Under the pieces are notes generated by a model. The model was given only the letters and a program-made list of their open reading frames with translations. It did no database searches and was not told the DNA's origin. Shown one piece after another: positions 1-9,215 of a stretch of 63,015 nucleotides of DNA. How positions within the stretch are numbered: the first letter of the stretch is position 1; each line of letters opens with the position of its first letter. Source of the stretch: an uncultured Lachnospiraceae bacterium. GTDB lineage: Bacteria > Bacillota > Clostridia > Lachnospirales > Lachnospiraceae. The stretch covers positions 1 to 63,015 of the forward strand of contig CAJTXN010000016.1 of NCBI GenBank assembly GCA_910583605.1, in the 5' to 3' direction. The position numbers were made by a program, and so were the translations under genes.

Positions 1-386
1 TGACCCAGTGGGGATCCAAAGACCTTGGAGAAAGTGGTTACAATGCCATAGATATATTAAGAAATTTCTATGGAGATAATATGTATATCAATACCGCGGA
101 ACAGATATCAGGTATTCCGATTTCATATCCGGGAACACCGCTGGATATCGGTTCTACCGGAGAAAAGGTCAGACTGGTACAGGAGCAGTTAGACCGGATT
201 GCCGAGGTCTATTCCAGTATTCCGAGAATCACTGCTGACGGAATTTATGGAGAACGGACGGCGGAGGCAGTTCGGCAGTTTCAGAAAACATTTAATCTTC
301 CCCAGACGGGCGTGATCGATTTCAGAACATGGTATAAGATATCCCAGATATATGTAGGTGTAACAAGAATTGCAGAATTAGTTTAA
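1..386 (+). CDS. SpoIID-like / peptidoglycan-binding protein, C-terminal part
   Basis: The reading frame is open from base 3, so the gene begins outside the window and only its last 127 codons are present. The first residues (TQWGSKDLGESGYNAIDIL) resemble the C-terminal signature of SpoIID/LytB proteins, which act on peptidoglycan during sporulation. They are followed by a peptidoglycan-binding type 1 domain, roughly residues 47-115, with the typical GIYGERTAEAVRQFQ segment. By family the protein should be extracytoplasmic and bind cell wall. The in-frame ATG at position 81 is not a real start, because the SpoIID-type motif lies upstream of it. A strong terminator follows the stop codon. The N-terminal half cannot be judged. 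Confidence 0.75.
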   Translation, partial: TQWGSKDLGESGYNAIDILRNFYGDNMYINTAEQISGIPISYPGTPLDIGSTGEKVRLVQEQLDRIAEVYSSIPRITADGIYGERTAEAVRQFQKTFNLPQTGVIDFRTWYKISQIYVGVTRIAELV

Positions 387-425
387 AGACTTTTTAAAAG
401 CAGTTACGTTTTAATAAAAAAATTA

Positions 426-465
426 ATCTGCCACGGTGATTATCGATCGTGGCAGATATTTTTTT
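426..465 (+). terminator. intrinsic terminator
   Basis: A perfect 10-bp stem (ATCTGCCACG at 426-435 with CGTGGCAGAT at 448-457) and a 12-nt loop are followed by a run of T. It closes the peptidoglycan-binding gene. Confidence 0.9.
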
Positions 466-699
466 ACAGAAAAATATTTGTTTTAAAACTATAGCCGTTT
501 TTGTCGATCGTCTCCGGATTTGAGAGAAATATCCTGTCTCTTTGCCTGAAAGAAAGTAAAATAAAATAGATGAAATTTTACATGGATTATGATATACTTT
601 ATAAAAAACGAAACAGTCTGTAAGTTCTGTTACGGCATATAGAATAAACGTTGCTTAGGATATGCGGTACAGGGTGAAAAGACAGGAATGGAGGAAATG

Positions 700-1272
700 A
701 TGCAAAATAGTTTATCTGCAGCAGAAGCATTGAAGAAGTTAAAAGAAGGAAATCAGAAATATTTATCTGCGACGGCAAATCCGGGAGATATATCACCGCA
801 AATCCGTCAGAAAACCTGCACAGAAGGACAGAATCCATATGCAGTCATCGTGGCCTGTTCGGATTCGAGAGTTATACCTGAGAGCATATTTACTGCAGGA
901 ATTGGTGAATTGTTTGTTATACGTGTGGCAGGAAATGTGATGGATAATCATCAGTTGGGAAGCATAGAGTATGCGGCTGACCATCTTGGATGTAAATTGG
1001 TAGTTGTATTGGGACATGAGCATTGTGGAGCAGTGAATGCAGCAATTCATCATGAGCCGGCAGGATTTGTTAAAACTATTACGGATGAGATTCGTAAGGC
1101 AATTGGCGAAGAAAAGGATGAACTTCGGGCAAGCTGTTTAAACGTAGAGCGAAGTGTATCCGTGATCAGGGACAGTCTTGGTATTCAGGAAACAGATGAA
1201 AATGACGGTTTGAAAGTATGTGGAGCTGTTTATCATATTGACAGCGGTTCTGTTGAGTTTTTGGAATGTTAA
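700..1272 (+). CDS. beta-class carbonic anhydrase
   Basis: This cytosolic zinc enzyme interconverts CO2 and bicarbonate. The beta-class signature is complete: CSDSRV supplies the first Cys and the Asp-Arg dyad, and HEHCGAV supplies the His and second Cys zinc ligands. At about 190 residues the length is normal. The start at 700 is preferred because GGAGG (690-694) lies 5 nt upstream; in-frame ATGs at 688 and 697 are possible but sit too close to or before that site. The stop is 35 bp before the next gene, a CZB-domain chemoreceptor, with no terminator between, so the two are probably co-transcribed. The precise subfamily is not determined. Confidence 0.93.
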   Translation: MQNSLSAAEALKKLKEGNQKYLSATANPGDISPQIRQKTCTEGQNPYAVIVACSDSRVIPESIFTAGIGELFVIRVAGNVMDNHQLGSIEYAADHLGCKLVVVLGHEHCGAVNAAIHHEPAGFVKTITDEIRKAIGEEKDELRASCLNVERSVSVIRDSLGIQETDENDGLKVCGAVYHIDSGSVEFLEC

Positions 1273-1307
1273 CCGATTTTATCGATTAAAGTAAAGGAGA
1301 TATCCAG

Positions 1308-2675
1308 ATGGTGATTAGAAGAAAAAAAGCAGAACTAATAAAAGCAGTTTCCGAGCTAAAAGAGACGGATTATTCGAAGGAACCGGAATTAAACAGCATT
1401 TATCGTAGACTGTCAAAGGGAAGAAAACAGTTTGGGGAAATTCTGGAGAAGAATTTCAAAGCGGTTATGCAGATTAGTTCTCTGGATTTGACAATGCAGC
1501 ATCAGACGGAAAAAATTGTTGAAATAACCCGTGATGTAGCAAGGGCTACGGAAACTATTTTCGGTACTTCCATGGACAATCCGATGATGACGGGAAAGTC
1601 CAACAATCAACATGAGGAACTGACAAGTACGATTATTGAAGTTTCCTCTGCATCTGAGGAAGTATACCGGAAGATCGAATCGGGACAGAATGAACTGACG
1701 CTTATTAAAGAACTTTCTTCTCAGACGATTGAGATATCCAAAGAACTGCAAAAAGATATGGATGAACTTTTTAAAACGATTGACCGGATGAGCGGAGTCA
1801 TTGCCGGAATTGATTCTATATCATTACAGACAAATCTGCTGGCATTAAATGCTTCCATAGAGGCGGCACGGGCAGGAGCAGCAGGCAGAGGATTTGCAGT
1901 AGTGGCCGGTGAAATTCGGGGGCTGGCAGAAGAAACCCAGAAACTGACCGGCAGTATGGGCAGTTTTGTTGAGGAGATAAAGAATGCATCGCAGAAAAGT
2001 ATTCAAAGTACAAAAAGTACGATTGAAGCCCTGGATACCATGACAGAGAAAATAAAAAATGTCTGGGAGTTAAATGATGAAAGCCAGCAGCATGTTTCTA
2101 AGGTAAATGAATCCATTAGTTCCATTGCCAGTGTCAGTAAGGAAATCAGTACGTCCATGAATCAAATGGAGAACCAGTTAAAAAACAGTACGGATATCAT
2201 GCGTCAGGTCAGCCAGGATTTAAAGAAAGCAGTCGAACCGGTGGTAGGTATAGAAAAAATACTGGATGATACGGTTAAACAAATGGGAAGTATGTCAGAG
2301 GATGCATTTTTCCATTTAGGAAATAAGGATTTTGCAAAATATGTCAATAATGCGATTTCTGCACATCGTACATGGCTGGCAAGTCTGAAAAAGATGGTAG
2401 ATGAACAGATCATTATTCCACTGCAGCTGGATTCTTCCAAATGCGGATTCGGACATTTTTATTATGCAATGACTCCAAAGATACCGGGAGTAATGAAGAT
2501 CTGGGGAGAACTTGGATTTAAGCATAAGAAATTTCATAAATTTGGAGAAGATGTTATACAGTCGATAAATTATGGGGAATATTCAAAAGCGAAACAAACT
2601 TATTATGAGGCTGAAGTTTACTCTGGAGAATTAATCTCTGATTTGGAAAAAATACTGCAGATAGTAGAAGAATAA
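1308..2675 (+). CDS. soluble methyl-accepting chemotaxis-type protein with CZB zinc-binding domain
   Basis: A 455-residue cytosolic receptor with no transmembrane segment. Residues about 100-330 are a long coiled-coil MCP signalling domain whose hairpin tip carries LLALNASIEAARAG, the CheA/CheW contact region. The C-terminal part is a CZB (chemoreceptor zinc-binding) domain: AHRTWL, then CGFGHFYY, then HKKFH give the usual 3-His/1-Cys set. CZB domains hold Zn and are reported to sense zinc or reactive chlorine species. An AAAGGAG site precedes the ATG. It lies 35 bp downstream of carbonic anhydrase, also a zinc enzyme, suggesting a shared theme. No flagellar or che genes are visible here, so the output pathway is unknown. 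Confidence 0.88.
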   Translation: MVIRRKKAELIKAVSELKETDYSKEPELNSIYRRLSKGRKQFGEILEKNFKAVMQISSLDLTMQHQTEKIVEITRDVARATETIFGTSMDNPMMTGKSNNQHEELTSTIIEVSSASEEVYRKIESGQNELTLIKELSSQTIEISKELQKDMDELFKTIDRMSGVIAGIDSISLQTNLLALNASIEAARAGAAGRGFAVVAGEIRGLAEETQKLTGSMGSFVEEIKNASQKSIQSTKSTIEALDTMTEKIKNVWELNDESQQHVSKVNESISSIASVSKEISTSMNQMENQLKNSTDIMRQVSQDLKKAVEPVVGIEKILDDTVKQMGSMSEDAFFHLGNKDFAKYVNNAISAHRTWLASLKKMVDEQIIIPLQLDSSKCGFGHFYYAMTPKIPGVMKIWGELGFKHKKFHKFGEDVIQSINYGEYSKAKQTYYEAEVYSGELISDLEKILQIVEE

Positions 2676-2731
2676 TCATACATATCTAACTGGCAGCACC
2701 AGTTTATGGTTCTGTTGTCAATGGTTTGGAT

Positions 2732-2773
2732 ATCCGTCATATTAACATCAGTGTTGATATGGCGGATTTTTAA
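2732..2773 (+). terminator. intrinsic terminator
   Basis: ATCCGTCATAT (2732-2742) pairs with ATATGGCGGAT (2757-2767) through G:T-tolerant pairing and is followed by TTTTT. It terminates the carbonic anhydrase/chemoreceptor unit. Confidence 0.75.
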
Positions 2774-2892
2774 TATTGAATTGTTACTTTATGCAACTTT
2801 TTTCAATTCTTTATTGTTGTTATAGTGAGGAAATAAGAATAAGGCTGACAGAATGGAAGGAAAAATAAAATTTATGTTTAAGGAAAAAAATC

Positions 2893-4999
2893 ATGAGATA
2901 TGATGCATTTATCAGCTACAGACATTCGGAACCGGATATTTATGTTGCAAAAAAATTCATAAAAAATTGGAGTCGCTCAGGATACCCCGTGCTGTTGCCT
3001 GAAAATCCGGAAAAAAGAAGATAGAAAGAGTATTTCGTGACCAAGAGGAATTGCCTATTGGAAGTGATTTAGCAGATAATATTAAACAGGCACTGGCAGA
3101 GTCGGAATTTTTAATCATTATCTGTTCGCCGAGAACTCCGGAATTCTATTAGGTGCAAAAGGAAATTGATACCTTTATTGTCATGCATGGAAGAGAACAT
3201 ATACTGGCAGTATTAGTCAAGGGAGAGCCGGCGGAGTCTTTTCCGGAGAAAATATTGTTCAAGGAAAACGGAGAAGCAGTGGAGCCTCTGGCAGTAGATG
3301 TCAGGGGGAAAATAATAAGGAAAATGATAAAAAGCTGAAGACGGAAATCATACGGCTGGCTGCATCACTAGTTGGATGTAATTATGATGATTTACGCCGG
3401 GGGCGCAGGGAACGAAGGTTGAAAAAAGCCCTTCTGGCTTCGGCAGGAGCGGCAGTGTTGGCTATGGCATTTGGGGGATACAGTTATTATAATTCCATAC
3501 AGAACCGGAAAAATTATAACGGAAAACTGATCAATCAGTCCAAATATCTGGCGGATACCTCGCTTTCTTTACTGGAGCAGGGGGACCGTATTACAGCAGG
3601 ACTGATTGCATTGGAAGCGCTTCCGGCTACCGGGCAAAACAGACCGTATGTACCTGCTGCACAGTATGCGCTTCGTGAGACATTACATTGCTATAAAAAT
3701 GGCAGCAGTCTGGAAAAAGATTGTCTGTTAAAACATAAGCTGCCGGTCAGGAGTTTCACATACAGTCAGGATGGGGAAAAAATAGTATCCATAGACCAGG
3801 GAAATTCGGTTTATGTATGGGAAGCTGATAGTGGGGGCAGACAGAGCTGGGGAATGATTTCATTGACTGTAGATTTGATCCGAAAGCAGAAATTGCGGCA
3901 TGCATATCCGGTGATGAAGTGAATTTTTATAAATACTTCAGACGGCAGTCGGATTCACTGCATGGTTAATACATTTGAAGAAAAAAGATTTTTTTCATCA
4001 GAAGCGGCATTTGATATAGAACATAACAAATTTGCAGTTGCTTACATACCATCGGATAAAAATGAATCCAAAGGATTGGTTGGTATCTTTGATTTTAATA
4101 CATCAAAAGTGACAGATGATGAAACAAAAGCGGTTAATATTATAGAACTGGCATTTTGTTCAGATGGGAATTAATACGCCTTCTGCGATTTTAAAGTGCA
4201 GAAAATATAAAGACGAAGATGATGGTAAATCGCATGATGAAGTGCTGTTATCCGTGGATAGTATGGTGTATACATGGGATGCAGCCGGCGGAGGAAGTAT
4301 CTCGGAAATTAAAGTAACCAATGGAATCTCATCCATGCTGGTTTCCACGATGTCAGGTTATGGATATGTCATAGAAAATGACGGCAGGATGACTCTTTTT
4401 CATCTGACGGAGGGGCGGAGTGCCGGTTGTTCGGTGGTTGATATTGGAAGACAGCTTAGTGATGTTCAGATAAATAACAGGGTACTTGCCGGTCAGATTT
4501 CATTCTCTCCGGATATTCTGCTGATGAAATATCATACAGGTTACGGAATGGAAGAGGCCGGCCGGTATAAAGAGAATGTTTTGGAAATAGAATATTTCGG
4601 GGATGAGTCATATTATGTGGTAGTAACATTTGCGGAAGATTCGGAGGATTTTGAGAAAATATATTATTTTTACAACACGGAGAAAGGTACTCTGGCAGAA
4701 GAGTGGAGCGGTAAGGCTGTGGCTTCCGGATTTACGGATGATGCTGTTTATGCCATAGTGAAGGAAACGGGCAGATGTATATGCCGGAACATGCTTTGTT
4801 TTTTAGCGGGTCACAGAATATTTTATACCGTTTTCCGTTTATGAATATGAAAATGCTGATTCAGGAAGCAGGGAAGCAGTTTGGAAATGTAAAATTAACA
4901 GAAAACGAACGCAATATCATATTGATTAATACCGGAAATGAAGGTAAAAAACTAAATTATATACTTTGTATGCATAAAATATTACTGTTTGAAATATAA
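2893..4999 (+). pseudogene. degenerate TIR-domain / WD40-repeat protein
   Basis: Conceptual translation across frames gives an N-terminal TIR domain (RYDAFISYRHSEPD, then VFRDQEELPIGSDLA and IIICSPRTPEFY), a membrane-spanning stretch near 3419-3490 (ALLASAGAAVLAMAFGGYSY) and a WD40-like C-terminal half ending at 4999. It is broken many times: a frameshift in the A-run near 2955, TGA near 2999, TAG at 3151 where family members usually have Trp, frameshifts near 3310-3335, 3840, 3925 and 4770, and a TAA plus frameshift near 4172-4200. No single frame exceeds about 226 codons. TIR domains often cleave NAD or act in immunity and signalling, but this copy cannot make a full product. An intact XRE regulator lies just downstream. 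Confidence 0.85.
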
Positions 5000-5062
5000 A
5001 TATATTGATAAAATTACGAACAGTTAACTATTGTATAATAAGGAATATATTGGAGAAAAAAT

Positions 5063-5458
5063 ATGGATACTGCAACAGCCAAGAAAAAGACAGGCGAACG
5101 TCTGAAACAGCTGAGAGAAAGTTTAGGATATACACAGGAAAAATTTTCAGAGATATTGGGAATATCGGTAACATTGTATAAAAAGATGGAAGGCGGAAGC
5201 TATAACATTTCAGTTAAAACTTTGCGGAAGCTTCGGGAAACTACAGGTGTATCCATTGACTTTATGATGTTCGGCGAAGGAAAGGAATATGAAGATATCT
5301 GGTTGTTGCTACAGAATTCGGAGAACCGTATTAAGCTGAAGGTATTGTTGCGCCTGCTGCGCTATTTTGGATATGACAGTCGGGAGAGACGTCTGGAAAC
5401 AGAGCAGGAACTGGACATTTCAGAAAAACTGGAAAAAATAATTGGGGAAGATATGTGA
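5063..5458 (+). CDS. XRE-family helix-turn-helix regulator
   Basis: A 131-residue DNA-binding protein. Residues 9-65 form an HTH_3 domain (RLKQLRESLGYTQEKFSEIL, then SVTLYKKMEGGSYNISVKTL); the remainder is a helical tail of unknown role. It is separated by 63 bp from the broken TIR-WD40 gene and could be its former regulator or simply a neighbour. Target genes cannot be told from sequence. A ribosome site (GGAGA) lies upstream of the ATG. Codon use resembles the surrounding genes. Confidence 0.8.
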   Translation: MDTATAKKKTGERLKQLRESLGYTQEKFSEILGISVTLYKKMEGGSYNISVKTLRKLRETTGVSIDFMMFGEGKEYEDIWLLLQNSENRIKLKVLLRLLRYFGYDSRERRLETEQELDISEKLEKIIGEDM

Positions 5459-5507
5459 ATGACAATGTTACTACCGGAGGGTAGCTGCCATACAGGGGGC
5501 AGAAAAG

Positions 5508-5547
5508 GACGAGCGGGAAGCGATTGCTTTTTGCCCGTCTTTTTTAT
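5508..5547 (+). terminator. probable intrinsic terminator
   Basis: GACG and GGAAGC can pair with GCTTTTTGCCCGTC, with bulges, before a T6 tract at 5540-5545. The 310 bp between the XRE gene and the exonuclease otherwise show only an A/T-rich promoter-like stretch, with TATAAT at 5674-5679 and no convincing -35. Confidence 0.5.
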
Positions 5548-5769
5548 TACTGTTTCGTCTTAAATTCAGATATTCTCCGTTTTACTGTCGGGCTGATATT
5601 GTCTACCACATGAATGTAAAAAATATAGTTTACTATGAGTAAGAAATACATAGCAATACGAAATAAAATCTGATATAATATATGCCATAGTTATAGTTAA
5701 AAATCCAATAGTGATGAAAGGAATAAACCGTATTGTAAATTGATAAGCGGCAGTTTATGGGTGGACGAA

Positions 5770-6438
5770 ATGAACGAAAGAAATAAAGGGAATCGATTGA
5801 CAAAATATGTTCCGGACTATGTGGTTTTTGATCTGGAAACCACCGGAATCAATCCGGTGTCCGATGATATAATTGAGATATCGGCACTGAAAGTGGTTAA
5901 CGGAATGGTTGTGGAAGAATTTTCCTCTTTGATTAATCCCGGCAGACCGATACCTTATCAGGCCACCAGGGTGAATCATATAACAGATGAAATGGTTCAA
6001 AACGCACCGGATATCGCATGGGGGATTCAAAGGTTTCTGGAATTTACGGGCAATCATATACTGGTAGGACATAATATACATAATTTTGATTTAAACTTTA
6101 TTTACGATGCTGTCATGCATTTATACGGAAAAGAATTTCAGAATGATTATATTGATACTCTGGTAATGTCAAAAAAATGTCTTCCGCAACTGCGGAGTCA
6201 TAAACTGGTAGATATTGCAGCTTATTTTGGGCTGAACACCAATGGAGCCCACAGGGCGCTGCAGGATTGCATTATGAATCAGCAATGTTATGAGGAAATG
6301 GGAAAACTGCAGAAACATATGACAATTATGCTGTGTCCAAAGTGCGGCGGAGAACTGGTGCGCAGAAACGGAATGTTTGGAGAATTTTACGGATGCAGTA
6401 ATTTTCCGAAATGCCGTTTTACTAAAAACATCAGATAA
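5770..6438 (+). CDS. DEDDh 3'-5' exonuclease with C-terminal topoisomerase-type zinc ribbon
   Basis: The N-terminal domain is a DnaQ/RNase T-type exonuclease: Exo I FDLETTG, Exo II HNIHNFDLNF and Exo III NGAHRALQDC give the DEDDh catalytic set that removes nucleotides from 3' ends. The last 35 residues add a four-cysteine ribbon (CPKCGG, then CSNFPKC) like the C-terminal fingers of topoisomerase I, which bind single-stranded DNA. This domain pairing is uncommon but seen in Firmicutes. The ATG at 5770 is preferred, with GGGTGG 6 nt upstream; a TTG 30 bp earlier has no good ribosome site. A role in DNA repair is inferred. The HAD gene follows after 16 bp. Confidence 0.85.
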   Translation: MNERNKGNRLTKYVPDYVVFDLETTGINPVSDDIIEISALKVVNGMVVEEFSSLINPGRPIPYQATRVNHITDEMVQNAPDIAWGIQRFLEFTGNHILVGHNIHNFDLNFIYDAVMHLYGKEFQNDYIDTLVMSKKCLPQLRSHKLVDIAAYFGLNTNGAHRALQDCIMNQQCYEEMGKLQKHMTIMLCPKCGGELVRRNGMFGEFYGCSNFPKCRFTKNIR

Positions 6439-6454
6439 GGATTGGTGAATCTTT

Positions 6455-7060
6455 GTGATTAAAAATATAGTATTCGATATGGGAAATGTTTTACTGGATT
6501 ATAATCCGGAAGTTTCGTTACAGCTTTTTTTGGATAATGAAAAAGACCGGACGATTATAAGAAAAGAACTGTTCGAAGGACCGGAATGGATACAGGGAGA
6601 TCTGGGCCGGATGGATAATGAGACCCGGTATGAAACAATTAAAAAAAGGATACCTGAACGTTTATATCCGGGACTGAAAGATTGTGTATATCAGTGGCAG
6701 ATTTGTATGACGCCTTTAGCGGGCGCCAAAGAATTTGTTTCTTCCATGAAAGAAGAAGGGTTTAACATCTATGTATTATCCAATGCCAGTGATACATTTT
6801 ATGAATATTTTCCAAAGTTTTTACCGTTGGATTTTTTTGATGGTGTGATGATTTCAGCAGATGTGCATTTGATAAAACCGGATATCCGGATATATAAAGC
6901 GTTTCTGGAGAAATACGGACGAAAACCGGAGGAATGTCTCTTTATTGATGACAGAATAAACAATGTGGAAGGGGCAGAGGCAGCCGGTATGCGAGGAATA
7001 ATTTTTAACAATGATTTTCAAAGGCTGTCCGATTTATTACACGATTTACAAGGATTTTGA
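6455..7060 (+). CDS. HAD-superfamily phosphatase (YihX-like)
   Basis: A 201-residue cytosolic hydrolase of HAD subfamily IA. Motif I is IVFDMGNVLLDY, where the usual second Asp is replaced by Gly as in the YihX-type FDLGNV group; motif II is VLSNAS; motif III Lys lies in KPDIRIY; motif IV is CLFIDDR followed by NNVEGAEAAG. Substrates in this group are sugar phosphates such as glucose-1-phosphate, but the substrate here is not determined. A GTG start follows GGTGA by 6 nt. It is 16 bp after the exonuclease and likely co-transcribed. Confidence 0.85.
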   Translation: MIKNIVFDMGNVLLDYNPEVSLQLFLDNEKDRTIIRKELFEGPEWIQGDLGRMDNETRYETIKKRIPERLYPGLKDCVYQWQICMTPLAGAKEFVSSMKEEGFNIYVLSNASDTFYEYFPKFLPLDFFDGVMISADVHLIKPDIRIYKAFLEKYGRKPEECLFIDDRINNVEGAEAAGMRGIIFNNDFQRLSDLLHDLQGF

Positions 7061-7108
7061 ATTGCCATATTAAAAATACAATGAAAAAAACAGAAAGGCA
7101 TGATTCGA

Positions 7109-7621
7109 ATGAGAGATACGAAGAAGAACAGGATTAAAGGGACTATTATCAGAAGAAAAAGCAAAGCAATAGAGCCGAATTTTTATCGTTCTACGGAAAA
7201 CGAAAGATATCTGGCAGAGATCAATGAAAAAAAGGATTATGCCAGATTAGTCTATGGAATTTGTTTTTTGGTATTGACTGTCGTGGAAGTTCTGATTGCT
7301 ATGTTTGTACACGATGAATGGGTACGGCCTTATGGCGGAGATATTATAATTATATTTGTAATCTATGCATTTATCCGTATGTTGCTTCCCCATGGATTAG
7401 TGTCTCTTCCGATAGTCATTCTTTTGTTTGCATGTCTGGCAGAAGGATTGCAGTATATAAATATTGTAGAGAAACTGGGGCTGGGAGATATAGAATTTTT
7501 TAATGTATTGTTGGGAACCGTTGGAGATGTGAAGGATATCATCTGTTATGCAGTGGGATGTCTGATATTGATAATTTATGAAATAATCAGAGCAGTGTTT
7601 TTCGGAAAACCGAAATCATAA
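7109..7621 (+). CDS. DUF2809-like membrane protein
   Basis: About 170 residues with a basic N-terminal tail and four predicted hydrophobic helices (YGICFLVLTVVEVLIAMFV, IIIIFVIYAFIRMLL, LPIVILLFACLAEGLQ, IICYAVGCLILIIYEII). The VRPYGGD motif before the second helix and the AEGLQ and GDVKDIICY motifs fit DUF2809 proteins, small integral membrane proteins of unknown function. The ATG at 7109 has AGAAAGG 10 nt upstream; ATG 7100 is too close to that site. It probably continues the operon from 5770. Confidence 0.65.
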   Translation: MRDTKKNRIKGTIIRRKSKAIEPNFYRSTENERYLAEINEKKDYARLVYGICFLVLTVVEVLIAMFVHDEWVRPYGGDIIIIFVIYAFIRMLLPHGLVSLPIVILLFACLAEGLQYINIVEKLGLGDIEFFNVLLGTVGDVKDIICYAVGCLILIIYEIIRAVFFGKPKS

Positions 7622-7673
7622 ATGAGAATCATGAACGATAAATATTATAAGTTTGAAGAGAGGAGCTATCTTT

Positions 7674-8576
7674 ATGAAGCTTGACCGAATGATTGGAATC
7701 CTGTCAATCCTTTTGCAGCAGGACAAGGTGACGGCTCCTTATCTTGCAGAAAAGTTTGAGGTTTCCCGCCGTACCATTAACCGGGATATCGAAGCTCTAT
7801 GCATGGCGGGAATCCCGTTGGTAACGGAGCCCGGTCAAAAGGGCGGAGTATCCATAATGGAGGGATTTAAAATTGACCGTACACTTCTCAGTACATCGGA
7901 TATGCAGGCCATTCTGGCGGGGCTTCGGAGCCTTGACAGTGTGAGCGGTACTAATCGATATGCCCGGCTGATGGAGAAATTGTCGGCAGGCGCTTCCAAT
8001 ATTCTAACAGGAGACATGCATATTTTGATCGATCTTTCTTCCTGGAACAAAGCTTCCCTGTCTCCGAAAATCGAATTGCTGCATGACGCAATCCTGTCTG
8101 GGCGGAAAGTTGCTTTTAGCTATTTTGCGCCGAAGGGGGAATCCAAACGAATCATAGAACCGTATAATCTTATTTTCCGGTGGGCCGGCTGGTATCTGTG
8201 GGGATGGTGTGAAGACAGAGAGGATTTTCGTCTTTTTAAGCTGGTGCGGATGACTGGTTTGCAAATATGCGGCACATTTAAAAAACGTGAGGTTCCTCCT
8301 CCGGAACTTTCATCGGAACGGATATTTCCGCATATTTATCAGGTGAAGGCGATAATTCAGCCGGAATATAAATGGAGACTTATTGAGGAATATGGTTTGG
8401 AGAGTTTTACCGTCAGACCGGATGGAACACTGCTTTTTTCTTTCGGGTTTACCGAAAAAAATAACATTGTAGGCTGGATTGCCTCTTTTGGAGGTGGTGC
8501 CGAGCTTCTTGAACCGGCGGAATTCCGCCAGGATGTTCTTGCGTTTGCGGAAGGAATACGAAAAAAATATCAGTAA
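7674..8576 (+). CDS. WYL-domain transcriptional regulator (YafY type)
   Basis: About 300 residues. The N-terminus is a winged HTH_11 domain (LDRMIGILSILLQQDKVTAP, then FEVSRRTINRDIEALCMAGI). From about residue 135 there is a WYL domain with KVAFSYFAP, SKRIIEPYNL, FRWAGWYLWGWCEDREDFRLF and KLVRM; WYL folds bind effectors or nucleic acid. The ATG at 7674 has AGAGGAG just upstream; an earlier TTG at 7653 lies before this site. It leads a set of small effector-binding-like proteins (8646-10199) and may control them. The ligand is unknown. Confidence 0.88.
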   Translation: MKLDRMIGILSILLQQDKVTAPYLAEKFEVSRRTINRDIEALCMAGIPLVTEPGQKGGVSIMEGFKIDRTLLSTSDMQAILAGLRSLDSVSGTNRYARLMEKLSAGASNILTGDMHILIDLSSWNKASLSPKIELLHDAILSGRKVAFSYFAPKGESKRIIEPYNLIFRWAGWYLWGWCEDREDFRLFKLVRMTGLQICGTFKKREVPPPELSSERIFPHIYQVKAIIQPEYKWRLIEEYGLESFTVRPDGTLLFSFGFTEKNNIVGWIASFGGGAELLEPAEFRQDVLAFAEGIRKKYQ

Positions 8577-8645
8577 CCATGACATACAGTTGTCGTGATT
8601 GCTTTGATAGAATAAGTCTGTCAAAAGAAAGGATGGACTTATTCT

Positions 8646-9212
8646 ATGGAATATGAAATTGTAACATTGAAAGAAAAAATTGCTGTCGGTATATCGGCTC
8701 AGACAAATAATACCGCATCTGACATGGGAACCGTTATCGGCGGACTGTGGAATCGTTTTTATAACGAAGGAGTATATGCGTCCGTTCCCGGAAAGGTAAA
8801 TAAAAATACCCTGGGAATTTATACGGATTATGCCGGAGACGAAACGGCGGATTACACAGTGATGGCTGCCTGTGAATCGGCAGAAATTCCCAGGGATAAA
8901 AACTATGCCGTTTGCCGGATTCCTGCCGGACGGTATGCAAAATTTGTTGTTTATGGGGATATGGCACAGGCAGTTGCTGCAGCATGGCAGGAAATCTGGC
9001 AGATGGACCTGCCCAGGGCATTCCGGTGTGATTTTGAGGAATACCGGGGCGATGGTATGGAACAGGCTGAAATCCATATCTATGTGGGACTGACGGAGGA
9101 TGGCAAAGATAAAGTCAAACCTTGTGAGCTGCTGAAGCAGTTTGCATATGATGAAAAGCAGGGCGATAACGGAAAACGTCTGGAACAATGTAGATGTTGG
9201 AGGAGTAAATGA
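8646..9212 (+). CDS. GyrI-like / AraC-type effector-binding domain protein
   Basis: A 188-residue protein lacking a DNA-binding domain. It resembles the stand-alone effector-binding domain of AraC and GyrI proteins: EYEIVTLKEKIAVGIS, a central LGIYTDYAGDETADYTVMAA strand pair, GRYAKFVVYGD and EIHIYVGL. Such domains bind small amphipathic molecules. The last 35 residues are Lys-rich and not typical of the family. A ribosome site (AAAGGATGG) precedes it. It is 3 bp from the TfoX-like gene, so they are translationally close. Confidence 0.75.
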   Translation: MEYEIVTLKEKIAVGISAQTNNTASDMGTVIGGLWNRFYNEGVYASVPGKVNKNTLGIYTDYAGDETADYTVMAACESAEIPRDKNYAVCRIPAGRYAKFVVYGDMAQAVAAAWQEIWQMDLPRAFRCDFEEYRGDGMEQAEIHIYVGLTEDGKDKVKPCELLKQFAYDEKQGDNGKRLEQCRCWRSK

Positions 9213-9215
9213 ATT

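Noticed and set aside
8310..9188. 292-codon open frame on the minus strand
   Set aside because: It lies opposite the WYL and GyrI-like genes, crosses their boundary and has shadow-like composition.
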